From NCBI GenBank assembly GCA_945876095.1, contig CAMCMP010000014.1:1-64000 (forward strand): a stretch of DNA of 64,000 nt, written 5' to 3'. Positions 17,989 to 27,055 of this stretch are shown here, piece by piece. Every line of letters begins with the position of its first letter. Position 1 is the stretch's first letter. The position numbers and the translations under genes are program-made. This DNA is from Chitinophaga pinensis (GTDB lineage Bacteria; Bacteroidota; Bacteroidia; Chitinophagales; Chitinophagaceae). The notes beneath the pieces were generated by a model. The model searched no databases. It was not told the origin of the DNA and was given only the letters and a program-made list of their open reading frames with translations.

Positions 17989-18981
17989 ATGGCATTTGAA
18001 AATTTCCCTTCGGCTGGTGAGCAGCCGCCAACATTTCCCCAGCCTGAAAAGAAAGACCGGCGTAATTTAATCACCATTTTGCTAGTCGTTGCATTAATAG
18101 CCACTTGGGGGTATATCATTTGGGATAAAGGTCAAACTAAAGAAACCATCCTTCAAAAAGATATTCAATACGCAGCGGTAGTTACTGAAAAAGACACGCT
18201 TCAAAGTTTACTCGATGAGGCTACCATGCGCTATGATCTTTTAAAAACTAGCACTGCCAAAAAAGACAGTGCTATTTCCAGCAAGGACAGGGAAATTGAC
18301 CAAAAAAAGGCGCGCATTCAAAGTTTGCTTTCCAATGCAAATGCTACAAAGGCTCAGTTAATGGAGGCCAAACAACTAATCGCATCATTGAATACAGATA
18401 TTCAGGGTTATAAAGAACAAATTGAAGTGCTCAAAGGTCAAAATATTCAGTTAACCCAAGAAAAACAGGCAGTGACTCAGGAAAAAGTGATTGTTGAAAA
18501 AAATCTTGAATCAGCTAAAACGGTAATTAAGGAAAAGGAAGATTTGATCAACGTAGGATCTACTCTTCACGCTTCTAATTTCAATATTTTAGGAGTCAAT
18601 GAAAGAAAAAATGGTAAAGAAAAACAAACCACCACTGCAAAAAAAGTGGACAAACTTAGAATCACTTTTGATTTAGATGAAAATCGTATCAGTACTTCTG
18701 GACCGAAAGAACTTTACGTCTCTATTTCTGCACCTGATGGTAGTCCAATTGCAGTTGAGGCACTTGGTTCAGGTAAATTTAAAACACGTGATGGAGCTGA
18801 AAAACAATTTACCCATAAAATTGAAATCAATTATACACAGGGACAGCGTCAAACTGTAAGTTTTGATTGGAAACAGAATTCAAATTTTGCAATTGGAAAT
18901 TACAAAATAGAAGTGTTTCAAAATGGATTTAAAATTGGCGAGGGTGTATGCTCCTTTAAAAAAGGTGGATTATTTGGATAA
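17989..18981 (+). CDS. Membrane-anchored coiled-coil protein of unknown function
   Basis: No family name recognised. A short Pro-rich cytoplasmic tail precedes a single transmembrane helix (about 26-45). Residues about 55-185 form a long coiled coil rich in Lys, Gln and Glu (SAISSKDREIDQKKARIQSL and similar heptads). The C-terminal 130 residues switch to a beta-rich domain (KVDKLRITFDLDENRIS to the end), which includes GNYKIEVFQNGFKIGEG, reminiscent of an Ig-like fold. The topology places the coiled coil and beta domain outside the cytoplasm. Relatives appear common in Chitinophagaceae. It ends before a strong terminator. Confidence 0.75.
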   Translation: MAFENFPSAGEQPPTFPQPEKKDRRNLITILLVVALIATWGYIIWDKGQTKETILQKDIQYAAVVTEKDTLQSLLDEATMRYDLLKTSTAKKDSAISSKDREIDQKKARIQSLLSNANATKAQLMEAKQLIASLNTDIQGYKEQIEVLKGQNIQLTQEKQAVTQEKVIVEKNLESAKTVIKEKEDLINVGSTLHASNFNILGVNERKNGKEKQTTTAKKVDKLRITFDLDENRISTSGPKELYVSISAPDGSPIAVEALGSGKFKTRDGAEKQFTHKIEINYTQGQRQTVSFDWKQNSNFAIGNYKIEVFQNGFKIGEGVCSFKKGGLFG

Positions 18982-18995
18982 CATCATTTAGCCTT

Positions 18996-19044
18996 CTTAT
19001 AAAAAAAGCGTTCCTACTACTAGTCGGAACGCTTTTTTTATAAG
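18996..19044. terminator. Bidirectional intrinsic terminator
   Basis: A perfect 19-bp inverted repeat (18996-19014 and 19026-19044, core AAAAAAAGCGTTCC / GGAACGCTTTTTTT) encloses an 11-base loop. GC-rich stem tops followed by T runs on both strands serve the coiled-coil gene and the convergent propeller gene. Confidence 0.93.
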
Positions 19045-19109
19045 TATTTTGATTTGGAATACAACTATTTCAGCTACTCAGCTTTTAAATAAACAACCTC
19101 TTTCTTTTA

Positions 19110-21254
19110 TTATTTTTCAAAAAGGCCATAATATCTACCCATCCAGTAGGCAAACAAAAAGAATGAACCATCTTCTTCCTGTTTTCCGCCATTACCTGAA
19201 TCCATCTGTCTTGGATTAGTATTCCATCGCCAAACGTTACTTTCATATGCGGGGATAGATTTTGTAGCCTGATTTTCATTAAACCTTCCAGCCATTATAT
19301 CATGCTGTAAATCCCAACGGTGACTATTTTCCATGGTCCAATTAATTAAATCGAGTGGATACTGTTCCAATTCTTCCCGAGCCACCTTTGAATCGCAGTC
19401 TTTTTTAAGCAAAGCACTAGCTATTACATTCCATACAGGCATTCTGTCAAGGCGAACTGCCTTCCAAGTTCGTTCAAGACTTTTTACATACAAGGGGAAA
19501 TTGGGGTCATCTTTTGCATACCGAAACAAGTTGAAGTAAGGAAAAAAGTTGAGGATATCATCAGAATGACTATTTTTGAAAGGGCCGATTATTTTTGCTT
19601 GTACTGAGTTTTGTGCATATCCATGTTTTTCAACTAGTTCTTTGTAAGCTTTTTCATACTTTGGATTTCCAGTAAAATGTATCAGGGTTTTTAGATGTGA
19701 AAGTATCTGAAGCGAATTCAATCCACGTTCGTAAATCCAGTTTTTAGATAGGTTGAGCGAATCAGGAGTCCAGATTCCCCAACGGGTTGGTTTTCCATCA
19801 AAATCTATCATTCGGAAATCGTTATCAATTATATGATTCATGATTCTTTCCAACAGTGCCTTCGCCTTATCTTTTTGATTTTTATCGGCTACTAGATCAT
19901 AAAAAAGTGCTATAGAAAAAAGGTGGCCGACTATTTCGTCGGAACTTGTATCATCAAGCCACTGCCATTTTCCATCTGGTGAAGGATGCCACTTCTTAGG
20001 ATGGGGCGACATCGACTGCTTCACCCTATCGGTTGCCAAAGCATAGGACCGGGCTGGATAACCTGAAATTCCAGTTACCGCTTCGAGTCTTTCCAGAGCT
20101 TCGTAAGTTCGAATTGCAATTTCCTTTGCTTCGGAACTTTTCGTTGCCGCGTACCTGAAGCACTGTGCAGCTAAATAACAAGCAGTCCAGAGACCGTCAT
20201 TGTCTTCATTTTCTAAGTTACTGCTACTTATATCTCCGGGAATCTTCAATTTTGAATGATTAATTAAGCCCCGTCTATTGTGGCGCAATTCAGTAATTTT
20301 AGTAATCGAATCTGCTTTCTGACCTAAGGTCATTTTAATCTGTTGAATCTGGCTAATTCCATTGGATGTGGCAATCCAAACCGTATGCGAATCGATGGGC
20401 CAAATGTCATTGACTTTATTATCAGGTAGCCAGCGTTTTCCATTGTAGTAATGCCATCCTGAATCCTTTTTAATAGCTCCCTTATCAGTTCCAAACCACA
20501 GACTACCATCGGCTACTGCAATTACTTTTACTGGGCCATAAGGAAGTCCGTTAGTAGCACTTAATACCCAATGGTCACCGGTTTCAGCAATACAAGCCAC
20601 TGAATAAGGTGTACTTAGAAGAATTTCAGCGCCCTTTTTTTGTTGCTGAAGTGCAAAATAATTACGTCCGTTCCCCCGATCCATCATGGTTTCATCCATA
20701 TTCCCCCACACTCCTTTCGAACTACACCAAAGTCCTTCTCCAGTAGCCACCCAGAGTTGCTTTTGAGCATCCATCATTACAGCATTAACCTTCGCTTTTA
20801 TTTCAGACTGAATATTCCATTTGCCATTCCAGGTAATCAAACCGCCGGTTGTACCTACCTGTAATGTTTTATTATCTTCCCAAAACAAACATAAAATGGT
20901 GTCCTTTTTAAAAAGTTCAGGTAAAGTAAGTTTTTCACTTGTATTTTCCTGTTGAATAAAGTTGATTGAAGACAGCCAAAATTTTCCTTGTTTATCGACA
21001 GCAGCATTTCGCCAGTCTGAACCGTTTTGCTTCCCGCTCCAATGACCAAACTGGTAGCGAAAAACACCTCTCGATGTTACTGCAATAACAGTTTGGTTTA
21101 ATGAAAACAGTTTGATAACGTTTTTTCCTGCGATGGCAGGAAGCGCAATTTCGGTTTTTACAGTTTGAAGGAAACTGCCCTTTGATTCCTGTGATTTCAA
21201 ATCAGTAATCCCAATTATCAGAAGCAATAAAAAAATATAAAAGTTTAATTTCAT
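19110..21254 (-). CDS. Secreted two-domain protein: N-terminal propeller and C-terminal helical (toroid-like) domain
   Basis: 714 residues with a signal peptide (1-21). Residues about 25-325 hold repeats of the two-component-regulator-propeller type, each with a tryptophan-rich turn (GKFWLSSIN, KQLWVATGEGLW, GSLWFGTDKGAI, HTVWIATSNGI). Residues about 345-714 are helical with conserved NEDNDGLWTACYLAAQCFRYA and WRWNTNPRQMDSG segments, which recall alpha/alpha-toroid folds of glycan-active enzymes. No histidine kinase or DNA-binding domain follows, so it is not a hybrid sensor. A role in sensing or processing an extracellular polymer is inference only. Confidence 0.65.
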   Translation of the reverse strand: MKLNFYIFLLLLIIGITDLKSQESKGSFLQTVKTEIALPAIAGKNVIKLFSLNQTVIAVTSRGVFRYQFGHWSGKQNGSDWRNAAVDKQGKFWLSSINFIQQENTSEKLTLPELFKKDTILCLFWEDNKTLQVGTTGGLITWNGKWNIQSEIKAKVNAVMMDAQKQLWVATGEGLWCSSKGVWGNMDETMMDRGNGRNYFALQQQKKGAEILLSTPYSVACIAETGDHWVLSATNGLPYGPVKVIAVADGSLWFGTDKGAIKKDSGWHYYNGKRWLPDNKVNDIWPIDSHTVWIATSNGISQIQQIKMTLGQKADSITKITELRHNRRGLINHSKLKIPGDISSSNLENEDNDGLWTACYLAAQCFRYAATKSSEAKEIAIRTYEALERLEAVTGISGYPARSYALATDRVKQSMSPHPKKWHPSPDGKWQWLDDTSSDEIVGHLFSIALFYDLVADKNQKDKAKALLERIMNHIIDNDFRMIDFDGKPTRWGIWTPDSLNLSKNWIYERGLNSLQILSHLKTLIHFTGNPKYEKAYKELVEKHGYAQNSVQAKIIGPFKNSHSDDILNFFPYFNLFRYAKDDPNFPLYVKSLERTWKAVRLDRMPVWNVIASALLKKDCDSKVAREELEQYPLDLINWTMENSHRWDLQHDIMAGRFNENQATKSIPAYESNVWRWNTNPRQMDSGNGGKQEEDGSFFLFAYWMGRYYGLFEK

Positions 21255-21735
21255 AACATAATCAGTCTTTATACAACCTATTTTACAAAAATAATATTAC
21301 AGATTTTAATCAGTTCCAATTCATTTTCTTTTCGTGTACCCTATTCAATATTTACCAACACAATATCGCATGGCTCCTATTTCTTGGTAATCAATCCTGC
21401 TCAAATTTTAAAAATATGAAACAATCTTTCTCCTCTATATTTCAATGGTCTATTTCTTAAAAAAGGAAAGCTAAATAAAAATTGTGTAACAAAAAGATTT
21501 TCTTAGCTCCAATAGGTTCTAGATGATTGGGGATAGATACTATCGTTGACAAGGGTAAAATTAAAAGTGAAAAGACAAAAAGTATTCTAGATCCGGATTT
21601 ACATCTTCTAATGACAAATGTCATAATATGGAAAAGTTCCCATCCTGACTTTTTCTCCTTCTCTACTCCATCCTAACCCCTAAAACAAAAAAACCTTCCA
21701 GGAGGAAGGTTTTAAAATTATTTTGTAAATAAAGT
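21255..21735. other. Intergenic region upstream of the propeller gene and downstream of sdhB
   Basis: No open reading frame, repeat or RNA gene is visible in this 481-base gap other than the terminator at 21690-21713. It must contain the promoter of the minus-strand propeller gene, but no clear TAnnTTTG element was found. Confidence 0.5.
21690..21713 (-). terminator. Intrinsic terminator of the sdhCAB operon
   Basis: Stem AAAACCTTCC / GGAAGGTTTT (21690-21699, 21704-21713) with a 4-base loop. Read on the minus strand, the hairpin is followed by TTTTTTG and more T, as expected for factor-independent termination just after sdhB. Confidence 0.88.
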
Positions 21736-22485
21736 TTATGACTCTGTGTTTAAACTAGCGTGTAAGTATTCCTTATTCATTCGGGCAATATTAGCCACTG
21801 AAATACCTTTTGGACATTCAGCTTCACAAGCATACGTATTGGTACAGTTACCAAAATTTTCCTTATCCATTTGAGCCACCATATTCAATACCCTTGATTC
21901 GCGCTCCGGAGCACCTTGAGGTAATAATGCCAATTGAGATACCTTAGCACTAACAAACAACATTGCACTACTATTAACACAGGTAGCCACACAAGCACCA
22001 CATCCAATACAGGAAGCTGCCATAAATGCATCGTCTGCGTTCTTTTTATCGATAGGCAAACAATTCGCATCCACTGCATTGCCTGTATTTACAGAAATAA
22101 ATCCTCCGGCTTGAATGACCCTATCAAAAGCACTTCGATCTACCATTAAATCTTTTATAACAGGAAAAGCCTTACTGCGCCATGGCTCCACCACGATTGT
22201 ATCGCCATCCTTAAAAGCACGCATATGAAGTTGGCAAGTGGTGTTACTTGTCCAAGGACCATGAGCTCTTCCATTGATATGCATACTGCACATACCGCAA
22301 ATACCCTCGCGGCAATCATGATCAAATGCAATAGGCAGATCACCTGTCAAGATTAACTGCTCATTTAACACATCAAACATCTCCAAAAAAGACATTTCAG
22401 AGGATATGTCCTTCACTTGGTAAGTTTCCAAAGATCCCTCTGATTGATTGTTTTTTTGACGCCAAACTTTTAACGTCAGATTCAT
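21736..22485 (-). CDS. sdhB: Succinate dehydrogenase/fumarate reductase iron-sulfur subunit
   Basis: Iron-sulfur subunit of respiratory complex II. Counted from an ATG five codons upstream (22500), the [2Fe-2S] ligands are [11 protein letters not shown] (Cys63, 68, 71) and Cys89; the [4Fe-4S]/[3Fe-4S] ligands are CIGCGAC (164, 167, 170), Cys174 and the [12 protein letters not shown] group (219, 225, 229). The start at 22485 ([10 protein letters not shown]) is preferred because it matches family N termini. Electrons pass from the flavoprotein through these clusters to quinone at the membrane subunit. It is the last gene of sdhCAB. Confidence 0.95.
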   Translation of the reverse strand: MNLTLKVWRQKNNQSEGSLETYQVKDISSEMSFLEMFDVLNEQLILTGDLPIAFDHDCREGICGMCSMHINGRAHGPWTSNTTCQLHMRAFKDGDTIVVEPWRSKAFPVIKDLMVDRSAFDRVIQAGGFISVNTGNAVDANCLPIDKKNADDAFMAASCIGCGACVATCVNSSAMLFVSAKVSQLALLPQGAPERESRVLNMVAQMDKENFGNCTNTYACEAECPKGISVANIARMNKEYLHASLNTES

Positions 22486-22535
22486 TTTGTAATGTTCCAT
22501 TATTGAATGGTTAGGTTGTTGAATGTTAGTTTAGC

Positions 22536-24512
22536 TTATTTGTAACTCCTTTGAGTAGGCTTTACAATCTCAAATTTAAGTTCTTCTTTATTTAATTTCC
22601 AGTCACTTTCACCCATGTATTCCCATGCAGAAACGAAACTAAAATTCTCATCATCTCTTTTGGCTTCACCATCTTCTGTCTGATATTCTTCTCTAAAATG
22701 ACCACCGCAACTTTCATTTCGAACGAGTGCGTCTTTACACATCAATTCACCCAATTCAATAAAATCTGCTACCCTACCTGCTTTATCTAATTCAGGGTTC
22801 ATTCCATTTACTTCACCCGGTATTCTTACATCTGACCAAAACTCTTTTTTCAAAGCTTGAATTTGCGCAATGGCTTCATTTAGCCCCTTTTCATTTCTTG
22901 CCATACCACATTTATCCCACATGATTAGACCAAGACGTTTATGAAAACTTTCAACCGTTTGTTTTCCTTTAATATTCATTAGGGTTTGAATGCGATCATT
23001 TACTGCTTTCTCTGCATCGATAAAAGCAGGATGATCTGTAGAAATACTGGCAGTGCGAATTTCATCTGCTAAATAATTTCCCAAAGTATAAGGAATTACA
23101 AAATAACCATCTGCCAACCCTTGCATCAATGCAGAAGCACCTAGTCGATTAGCACCATGTTCACTAAAATTAGCCTCACCCAATGCATATAAACCTTTAA
23201 CGGTGGTTTGTAATTCATAATCCACCCACAATCCACCCATCACATAATGCACAGCAGGATAAATCCTCATGGGCATATCATATGGATTTTCGCCAGTAAT
23301 TTTTTCATACATAGCGAATAGATTACCATATTTTTCTTTCACAACATCTTTTCCTAATTTAATCAATGCTTCTTCGGTGGCTGAATGATCCCCCATCTTG
23401 CCCGCTTCAATTTTACCATACCTAAGTATAGCATCTGCAAAATCCAAGTAAACAGCAAGTTTAGTAGTTCCAACTCCATACCCTTCATCGCAGCGCTCTT
23501 TAGAAGCTCTTGAGGCAACGTCTCGAGGTACTAAATTTCCAAAAGCTGGATATCTTCTTTCTAGATAATAATCTCTTTCTTCTTCAGGAATATCAACCGG
23601 TTTACGATTTTCCCCTTTATTTTTAGGTACCCATATACGACCATCATTCCGCAAACTTTCGCTCATTAGCGTAAGCTTACTTTGGTAATCGCCCGAAACA
23701 GGAATACAGGTAGGATGAATTTGTGTAAAGCAAGGGTTGCCAAAAAAAGCACCCTTCTTATGAGCTTTCCAAGCAGCCGTTACATTGCTTCCCATTGCAT
23801 TGGTGCTTAAATAAAATACGTTGCCATAACCACCCGAACATAACAGTACCGCATGGCCGAAATGTTTTTCTAATTCTCCTGTAACCAAATTACGGGCAAT
23901 AATTCCTCTAGCCCTATCTTCAATCATCACCACATCTTGCATTTCATGACGAGCATACATGGTTACATTACCCAAGGCGACTTGTCTTTCCAATGCACTG
24001 TAAGCACCTAATAATAATTGTTGGCCAGTTTGTCCCGCTGCATAAAAAGTACGTTGTACCTGTGTGCCACCAAAACTACGATTGCTTAATAAGCCACCAT
24101 ATTCTCTAGCAAATGGAACTCCTTGCGCTACACATTGATCAATGATGGAAGTACTTACCTCTGCCAATCGATGCACATTAGCCTCTCTCGATCTATAATC
24201 GCCCCCCTTTACTGTGTCGTAAAAAAGACGAAAAACAGAATCTCCATCATTTTGATAATTCTTAGCTGCATTGATTCCTCCTTGGGCAGCAATGCTATGA
24301 GCCCTTCGAGGACTATCTTGAAAACAAAATGCTTTTACTTTATAACCCATTTCACCTAAAGAAGCCGCTGCAGATGCACCAGCCAAACCGGTACCTACTA
24401 CAATCACTTCCAGTTTTCGTTTATTAGCAGGATTTACCAGTTTCACATGCCCTTTATAATCATTCCACTTTTCATTCATTTCACCTTTGGGAATTTTCGA
24501 ATCGAAAGCCAT
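22536..24512 (-). CDS. sdhA: Succinate dehydrogenase/fumarate reductase flavoprotein subunit
   Basis: Catalytic subunit of complex II, 658 residues, within the size range of the Bacteroidota/epsilon type-B enzymes. The dinucleotide-binding motif [19 protein letters not shown] is near residues 39-57. The flavinylation region [14 protein letters not shown] carries the histidine that links FAD covalently, and the substrate site has HPTCIP and [28 protein letters not shown] closes the FAD domain. Oxidises succinate to fumarate at the cytoplasmic face of the inner membrane. Transcribed after sdhC and before sdhB with short gaps. Confidence 0.96.
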   Translation of the reverse strand: MAFDSKIPKGEMNEKWNDYKGHVKLVNPANKRKLEVIVVGTGLAGASAAASLGEMGYKVKAFCFQDSPRRAHSIAAQGGINAAKNYQNDGDSVFRLFYDTVKGGDYRSREANVHRLAEVSTSIIDQCVAQGVPFAREYGGLLSNRSFGGTQVQRTFYAAGQTGQQLLLGAYSALERQVALGNVTMYARHEMQDVVMIEDRARGIIARNLVTGELEKHFGHAVLLCSGGYGNVFYLSTNAMGSNVTAAWKAHKKGAFFGNPCFTQIHPTCIPVSGDYQSKLTLMSESLRNDGRIWVPKNKGENRKPVDIPEEERDYYLERRYPAFGNLVPRDVASRASKERCDEGYGVGTTKLAVYLDFADAILRYGKIEAGKMGDHSATEEALIKLGKDVVKEKYGNLFAMYEKITGENPYDMPMRIYPAVHYVMGGLWVDYELQTTVKGLYALGEANFSEHGANRLGASALMQGLADGYFVIPYTLGNYLADEIRTASISTDHPAFIDAEKAVNDRIQTLMNIKGKQTVESFHKRLGLIMWDKCGMARNEKGLNEAIAQIQALKKEFWSDVRIPGEVNGMNPELDKAGRVADFIELGELMCKDALVRNESCGGHFREEYQTEDGEAKRDDENFSFVSAWEYMGESDWKLNKEELKFEIVKPTQRSYK

Positions 24513-24583
24513 AGTAGAGGTAATTAGTTGATTAATTAATTGGTTAATATTTTATAATATAATTTTAATTGAAAGCAAATTGA

Positions 24584-25297
24584 TTAACCTATCCAATGTA
24601 AATAAATAGCGATGGGCATCATTGCAAACAATAAACAAATAATGATTGAATAACCTACTCCTAATAATTTAATTAAGGGAGTATATTTTTTATGATTCAA
24701 TCCGAAAGTTTGAAAAGCACTCTGAAAACCGTGAAGTAAATGCCAGCACAAAGAAATTACACCCAACACATATATAACTACAACTAGTAAATTATTTTGA
24801 AAAACCAGCAACATTTCTTTAAATAAATCATGCACCGGCTGGTTATTGTAATCTGTAAGGGTAGTTTCTTCTAAGGAGTGAACATCCGCTATACCCCCAA
24901 ATCTTGAAGGCGTCCAAAAATGATATAGGTGTAAAATTAAAAAGATAAGAATCAAAGTACCCAGTAAGCCCATACTCCGACTATACCATTTACTATTTTC
25001 ATTCGGTTTGGTTACAATGTACTTAACCGGTCGGGCAGTCCTATTTTGTTTCCACAATAATAATCCTTGAATAATATGTATTAACAGAAATACAAAAAGT
25101 CCAATTTCGGCAGTTCGGATGATCAAATTGGACCCCATAAAATGTCCCCAGTGATTGAATGTTTGTCCCCCATCGTTAAAAAAAATCATGGCATTGATAG
25201 CGCAGTGAACAATCAAAAAGCTGATTAAAAAGAATCCGGTAAGGCCCATGGTAATTTTCTTTCCAATCGAAGAGGCGAAAAATTGTTTAGATGTCAT
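24584..25297 (-). CDS. sdhC: Succinate dehydrogenase cytochrome b558 subunit
   Basis: Membrane anchor of a type-B complex II, a single polypeptide of 237 residues with five hydrophobic helices and histidines placed for two hemes: HCAINAMIFFNDGGQTFNHWGH in helix I/II, FVFLLIHIIQG, LHLYHFWTP and SLCWHLLHGFQSAFQTFG. It takes electrons from SdhB and passes them to menaquinone. First gene of the operon, preceded by a good promoter candidate. Confidence 0.93.
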   Translation of the reverse strand: MTSKQFFASSIGKKITMGLTGFFLISFLIVHCAINAMIFFNDGGQTFNHWGHFMGSNLIIRTAEIGLFVFLLIHIIQGLLLWKQNRTARPVKYIVTKPNENSKWYSRSMGLLGTLILIFLILHLYHFWTPSRFGGIADVHSLEETTLTDYNNQPVHDLFKEMLLVFQNNLLVVVIYVLGVISLCWHLLHGFQSAFQTFGLNHKKYTPLIKLLGVGYSIIICLLFAMMPIAIYLHWIG

Positions 25298-25324
25298 ATA
25301 AACTTAATTAATTTTTTCAGGGTA

Positions 25325-25332
25325 CAAAAATA
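25325..25332 (-). promoter_or_regulatory. Candidate -7 element of the sdhCAB promoter
   Basis: On the minus strand the bases read TATTTTTG, a full match to TAnnTTTG, 27 bases before the sdhC start. A TTTG lies 13 bases further upstream, closer than the usual 19-21, so the -33 element is uncertain. Confidence 0.5.
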
Positions 25333-25414
25333 CGTAAGGAACAATCAAAAAAGTTTTAAATCGAAAAATAATACGTAATCGATTTCGATGAAAGGTAAAT
25401 ATCAAAAAAAACAC

Positions 25415-25978
25415 TTATTTAAGCTGCCGAATCATCCAGTCATCGACCTGCTGAAATACCAATTCAGGCTTTAATGTTCGCCATTGTGGAAAATCTAATA
25501 AAGCAACGTAATTAGTCAACCTAGCCTTTTTAAAATCATACTGGCTTTGAACAGGCATATCTATAATTACTACCCAGCCTCCTTCCTCTGCCACCGATTC
25601 CTGCCAATCTTCATAATAACTATCATCGCTACTATGGAAATTCAATACATTTTCTGCTACTAATATAAATTTATTAATGCCTTGTTTCTGAAGCAAATCA
25701 GTTACGTCCCTTCGAAGGGTCATCACATCGTTTTCGATTGCATCATTCCATTCGCCAATTAATTCAATGATTGCGTATTGCTGATCATACTCAACAAATA
25801 ATATTTTCAGATATAAAGTTCTAGATCCAAAATCATCCCATTGTGGATGAATATAATAATTGTAAACCGTATTGGAAAACTCGAATTCACTATAGCTTCG
25901 ACCATAAAAAGGTGACAATTGATCCTCTTCTGCACTATAAAGATGTCTCCAATTGAAATAAGGCTCAATGTCTTGCAT
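25415..25978 (-). CDS. Conserved acidic cytoplasmic protein of unknown function
   Basis: 187 residues without signal peptide or transmembrane segment. It is rich in aromatic and acidic residues (NWRHLYSAEEDQLSPFYGRS, FHSSDDSYYEDWQESVAEEGGW). An alternating strand/helix pattern (YAIIELIGEWND, INKFILVAENVLNF, GWVVIIDMP) suggests a Rossmann- or STAS-like alpha/beta fold. No known motif was recognised. Compositional character matches its neighbours, so it appears native. It lies between sdhC and a sugar-kinase gene with separate spacing. Function not assigned. Confidence 0.7.
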   Translation of the reverse strand: MQDIEPYFNWRHLYSAEEDQLSPFYGRSYSEFEFSNTVYNYYIHPQWDDFGSRTLYLKILFVEYDQQYAIIELIGEWNDAIENDVMTLRRDVTDLLQKQGINKFILVAENVLNFHSSDDSYYEDWQESVAEEGGWVVIIDMPVQSQYDFKKARLTNYVALLDFPQWRTLKPELVFQQVDDWMIRQLK

Positions 25979-26108
25979 GAATGAAAGCTCGTTGAAGTTT
26001 CTAAATGAAATTTTTAGCTCAATAAAAATAGATTACAAAGTGGAAATTATCAATTGCCCCATCCATTTTTACGATCTTAAAAATTTATAAATGATTAAAA
26101 AAATAATA

Positions 26109-26951
26109 CTATTTAGAATGATATTTAATTAAACCATCCATTGGATTTTTTAATACTTTGCCCAATTGCAATTCATAGGAATTACACATTTCTTTTAACA
26201 CATCCTTGAATCCAAATGCAACGCTACCAACAAAATTGATAGGCATGGTCCAACTTTCCTTGTATTTATAAACGTGGTGAAAGAAAAAATCATTAAAGCT
26301 ATCTTCTATAATATTTTCCACCATATAATGCCCCCTATTTTCAACTAACAACTGAACAAAACTAGCAAGGTATCGATTAGGCAAAGGTTTCTTATAGACC
26401 GCTTCTAGAATCTCAGTAGAATTGGTTTTAAACATTGCATTAAACCGGTCCATCAAATCTGGATCAAAAGTATTGTACAAATAATATTGAATAACTTTTT
26501 TTCCCATATATGCCCCACTGCCTTCATCCCCCAAAATAAATCCAAGACCAGGACTGTTTTTAATAATTTTCTTACCATTGTAGTAACAAGAATTTGATCC
26601 AGTACCTAAAATACAGGCTACTCCTTTTTGGTCGCCACACAATGCTTTTGCTGCCCCCATCAAATCGTGGGTAACATTGATTGATGAAGTAGGAAATAAA
26701 TTGCTCAAAGCTTTTTTTACCAATTTTTCATTTCCCGGATTGATACAACCTGTTCCATAAAAAAAAATTTCATCTGGCTCGATTCCCTTCAATTTTGATT
26801 GAACTTCAGAACTTACAATCTGCTGGATTTGCTCAGTTTTTAAAAAATAAGGACTTAATCCTTGGGTAGAAAGAATTTTCTTTTTATCATTCTCCAAAAG
26901 ACACCAAGTAGTTTTAGTAGCGCCGCTATCGGCAATTAATTTAATTGACAT
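26109..26951 (-). CDS. BadF/BadG-type ATPase, probable N-acetylglucosamine kinase
   Basis: ASKHA-fold kinase of 280 residues. The phosphate-1 loop is IADSGATKTTWCLLEN at the N terminus, phosphate-2 is ACILGTGSNSCYYNG, and the GLGFILGDEGSGAYMGKK motif is diagnostic of the N-acetylglucosamine kinase-like BadF/BadG branch. It would phosphorylate an amino sugar with ATP in the cytoplasm, possibly GlcNAc from cell-wall turnover or from the GH20 enzyme at the start of the window (inference, the genes are 25 kb apart). Divergent from the CtpA protease gene. Confidence 0.85.
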   Translation of the reverse strand: MSIKLIADSGATKTTWCLLENDKKKILSTQGLSPYFLKTEQIQQIVSSEVQSKLKGIEPDEIFFYGTGCINPGNEKLVKKALSNLFPTSSINVTHDLMGAAKALCGDQKGVACILGTGSNSCYYNGKKIIKNSPGLGFILGDEGSGAYMGKKVIQYYLYNTFDPDLMDRFNAMFKTNSTEILEAVYKKPLPNRYLASFVQLLVENRGHYMVENIIEDSFNDFFFHHVYKYKESWTMPINFVGSVAFGFKDVLKEMCNSYELQLGKVLKNPMDGLIKYHSK

Positions 26952-27055
26952 ACCCCAAATTTATACCTTTTTGCACTGAATAACACTTCGATTCAAAACT
27001 CAACTACCTCATTCACTATAATTGGTTTATTTTCGTGTTAATAAGTGAAAAAAAT

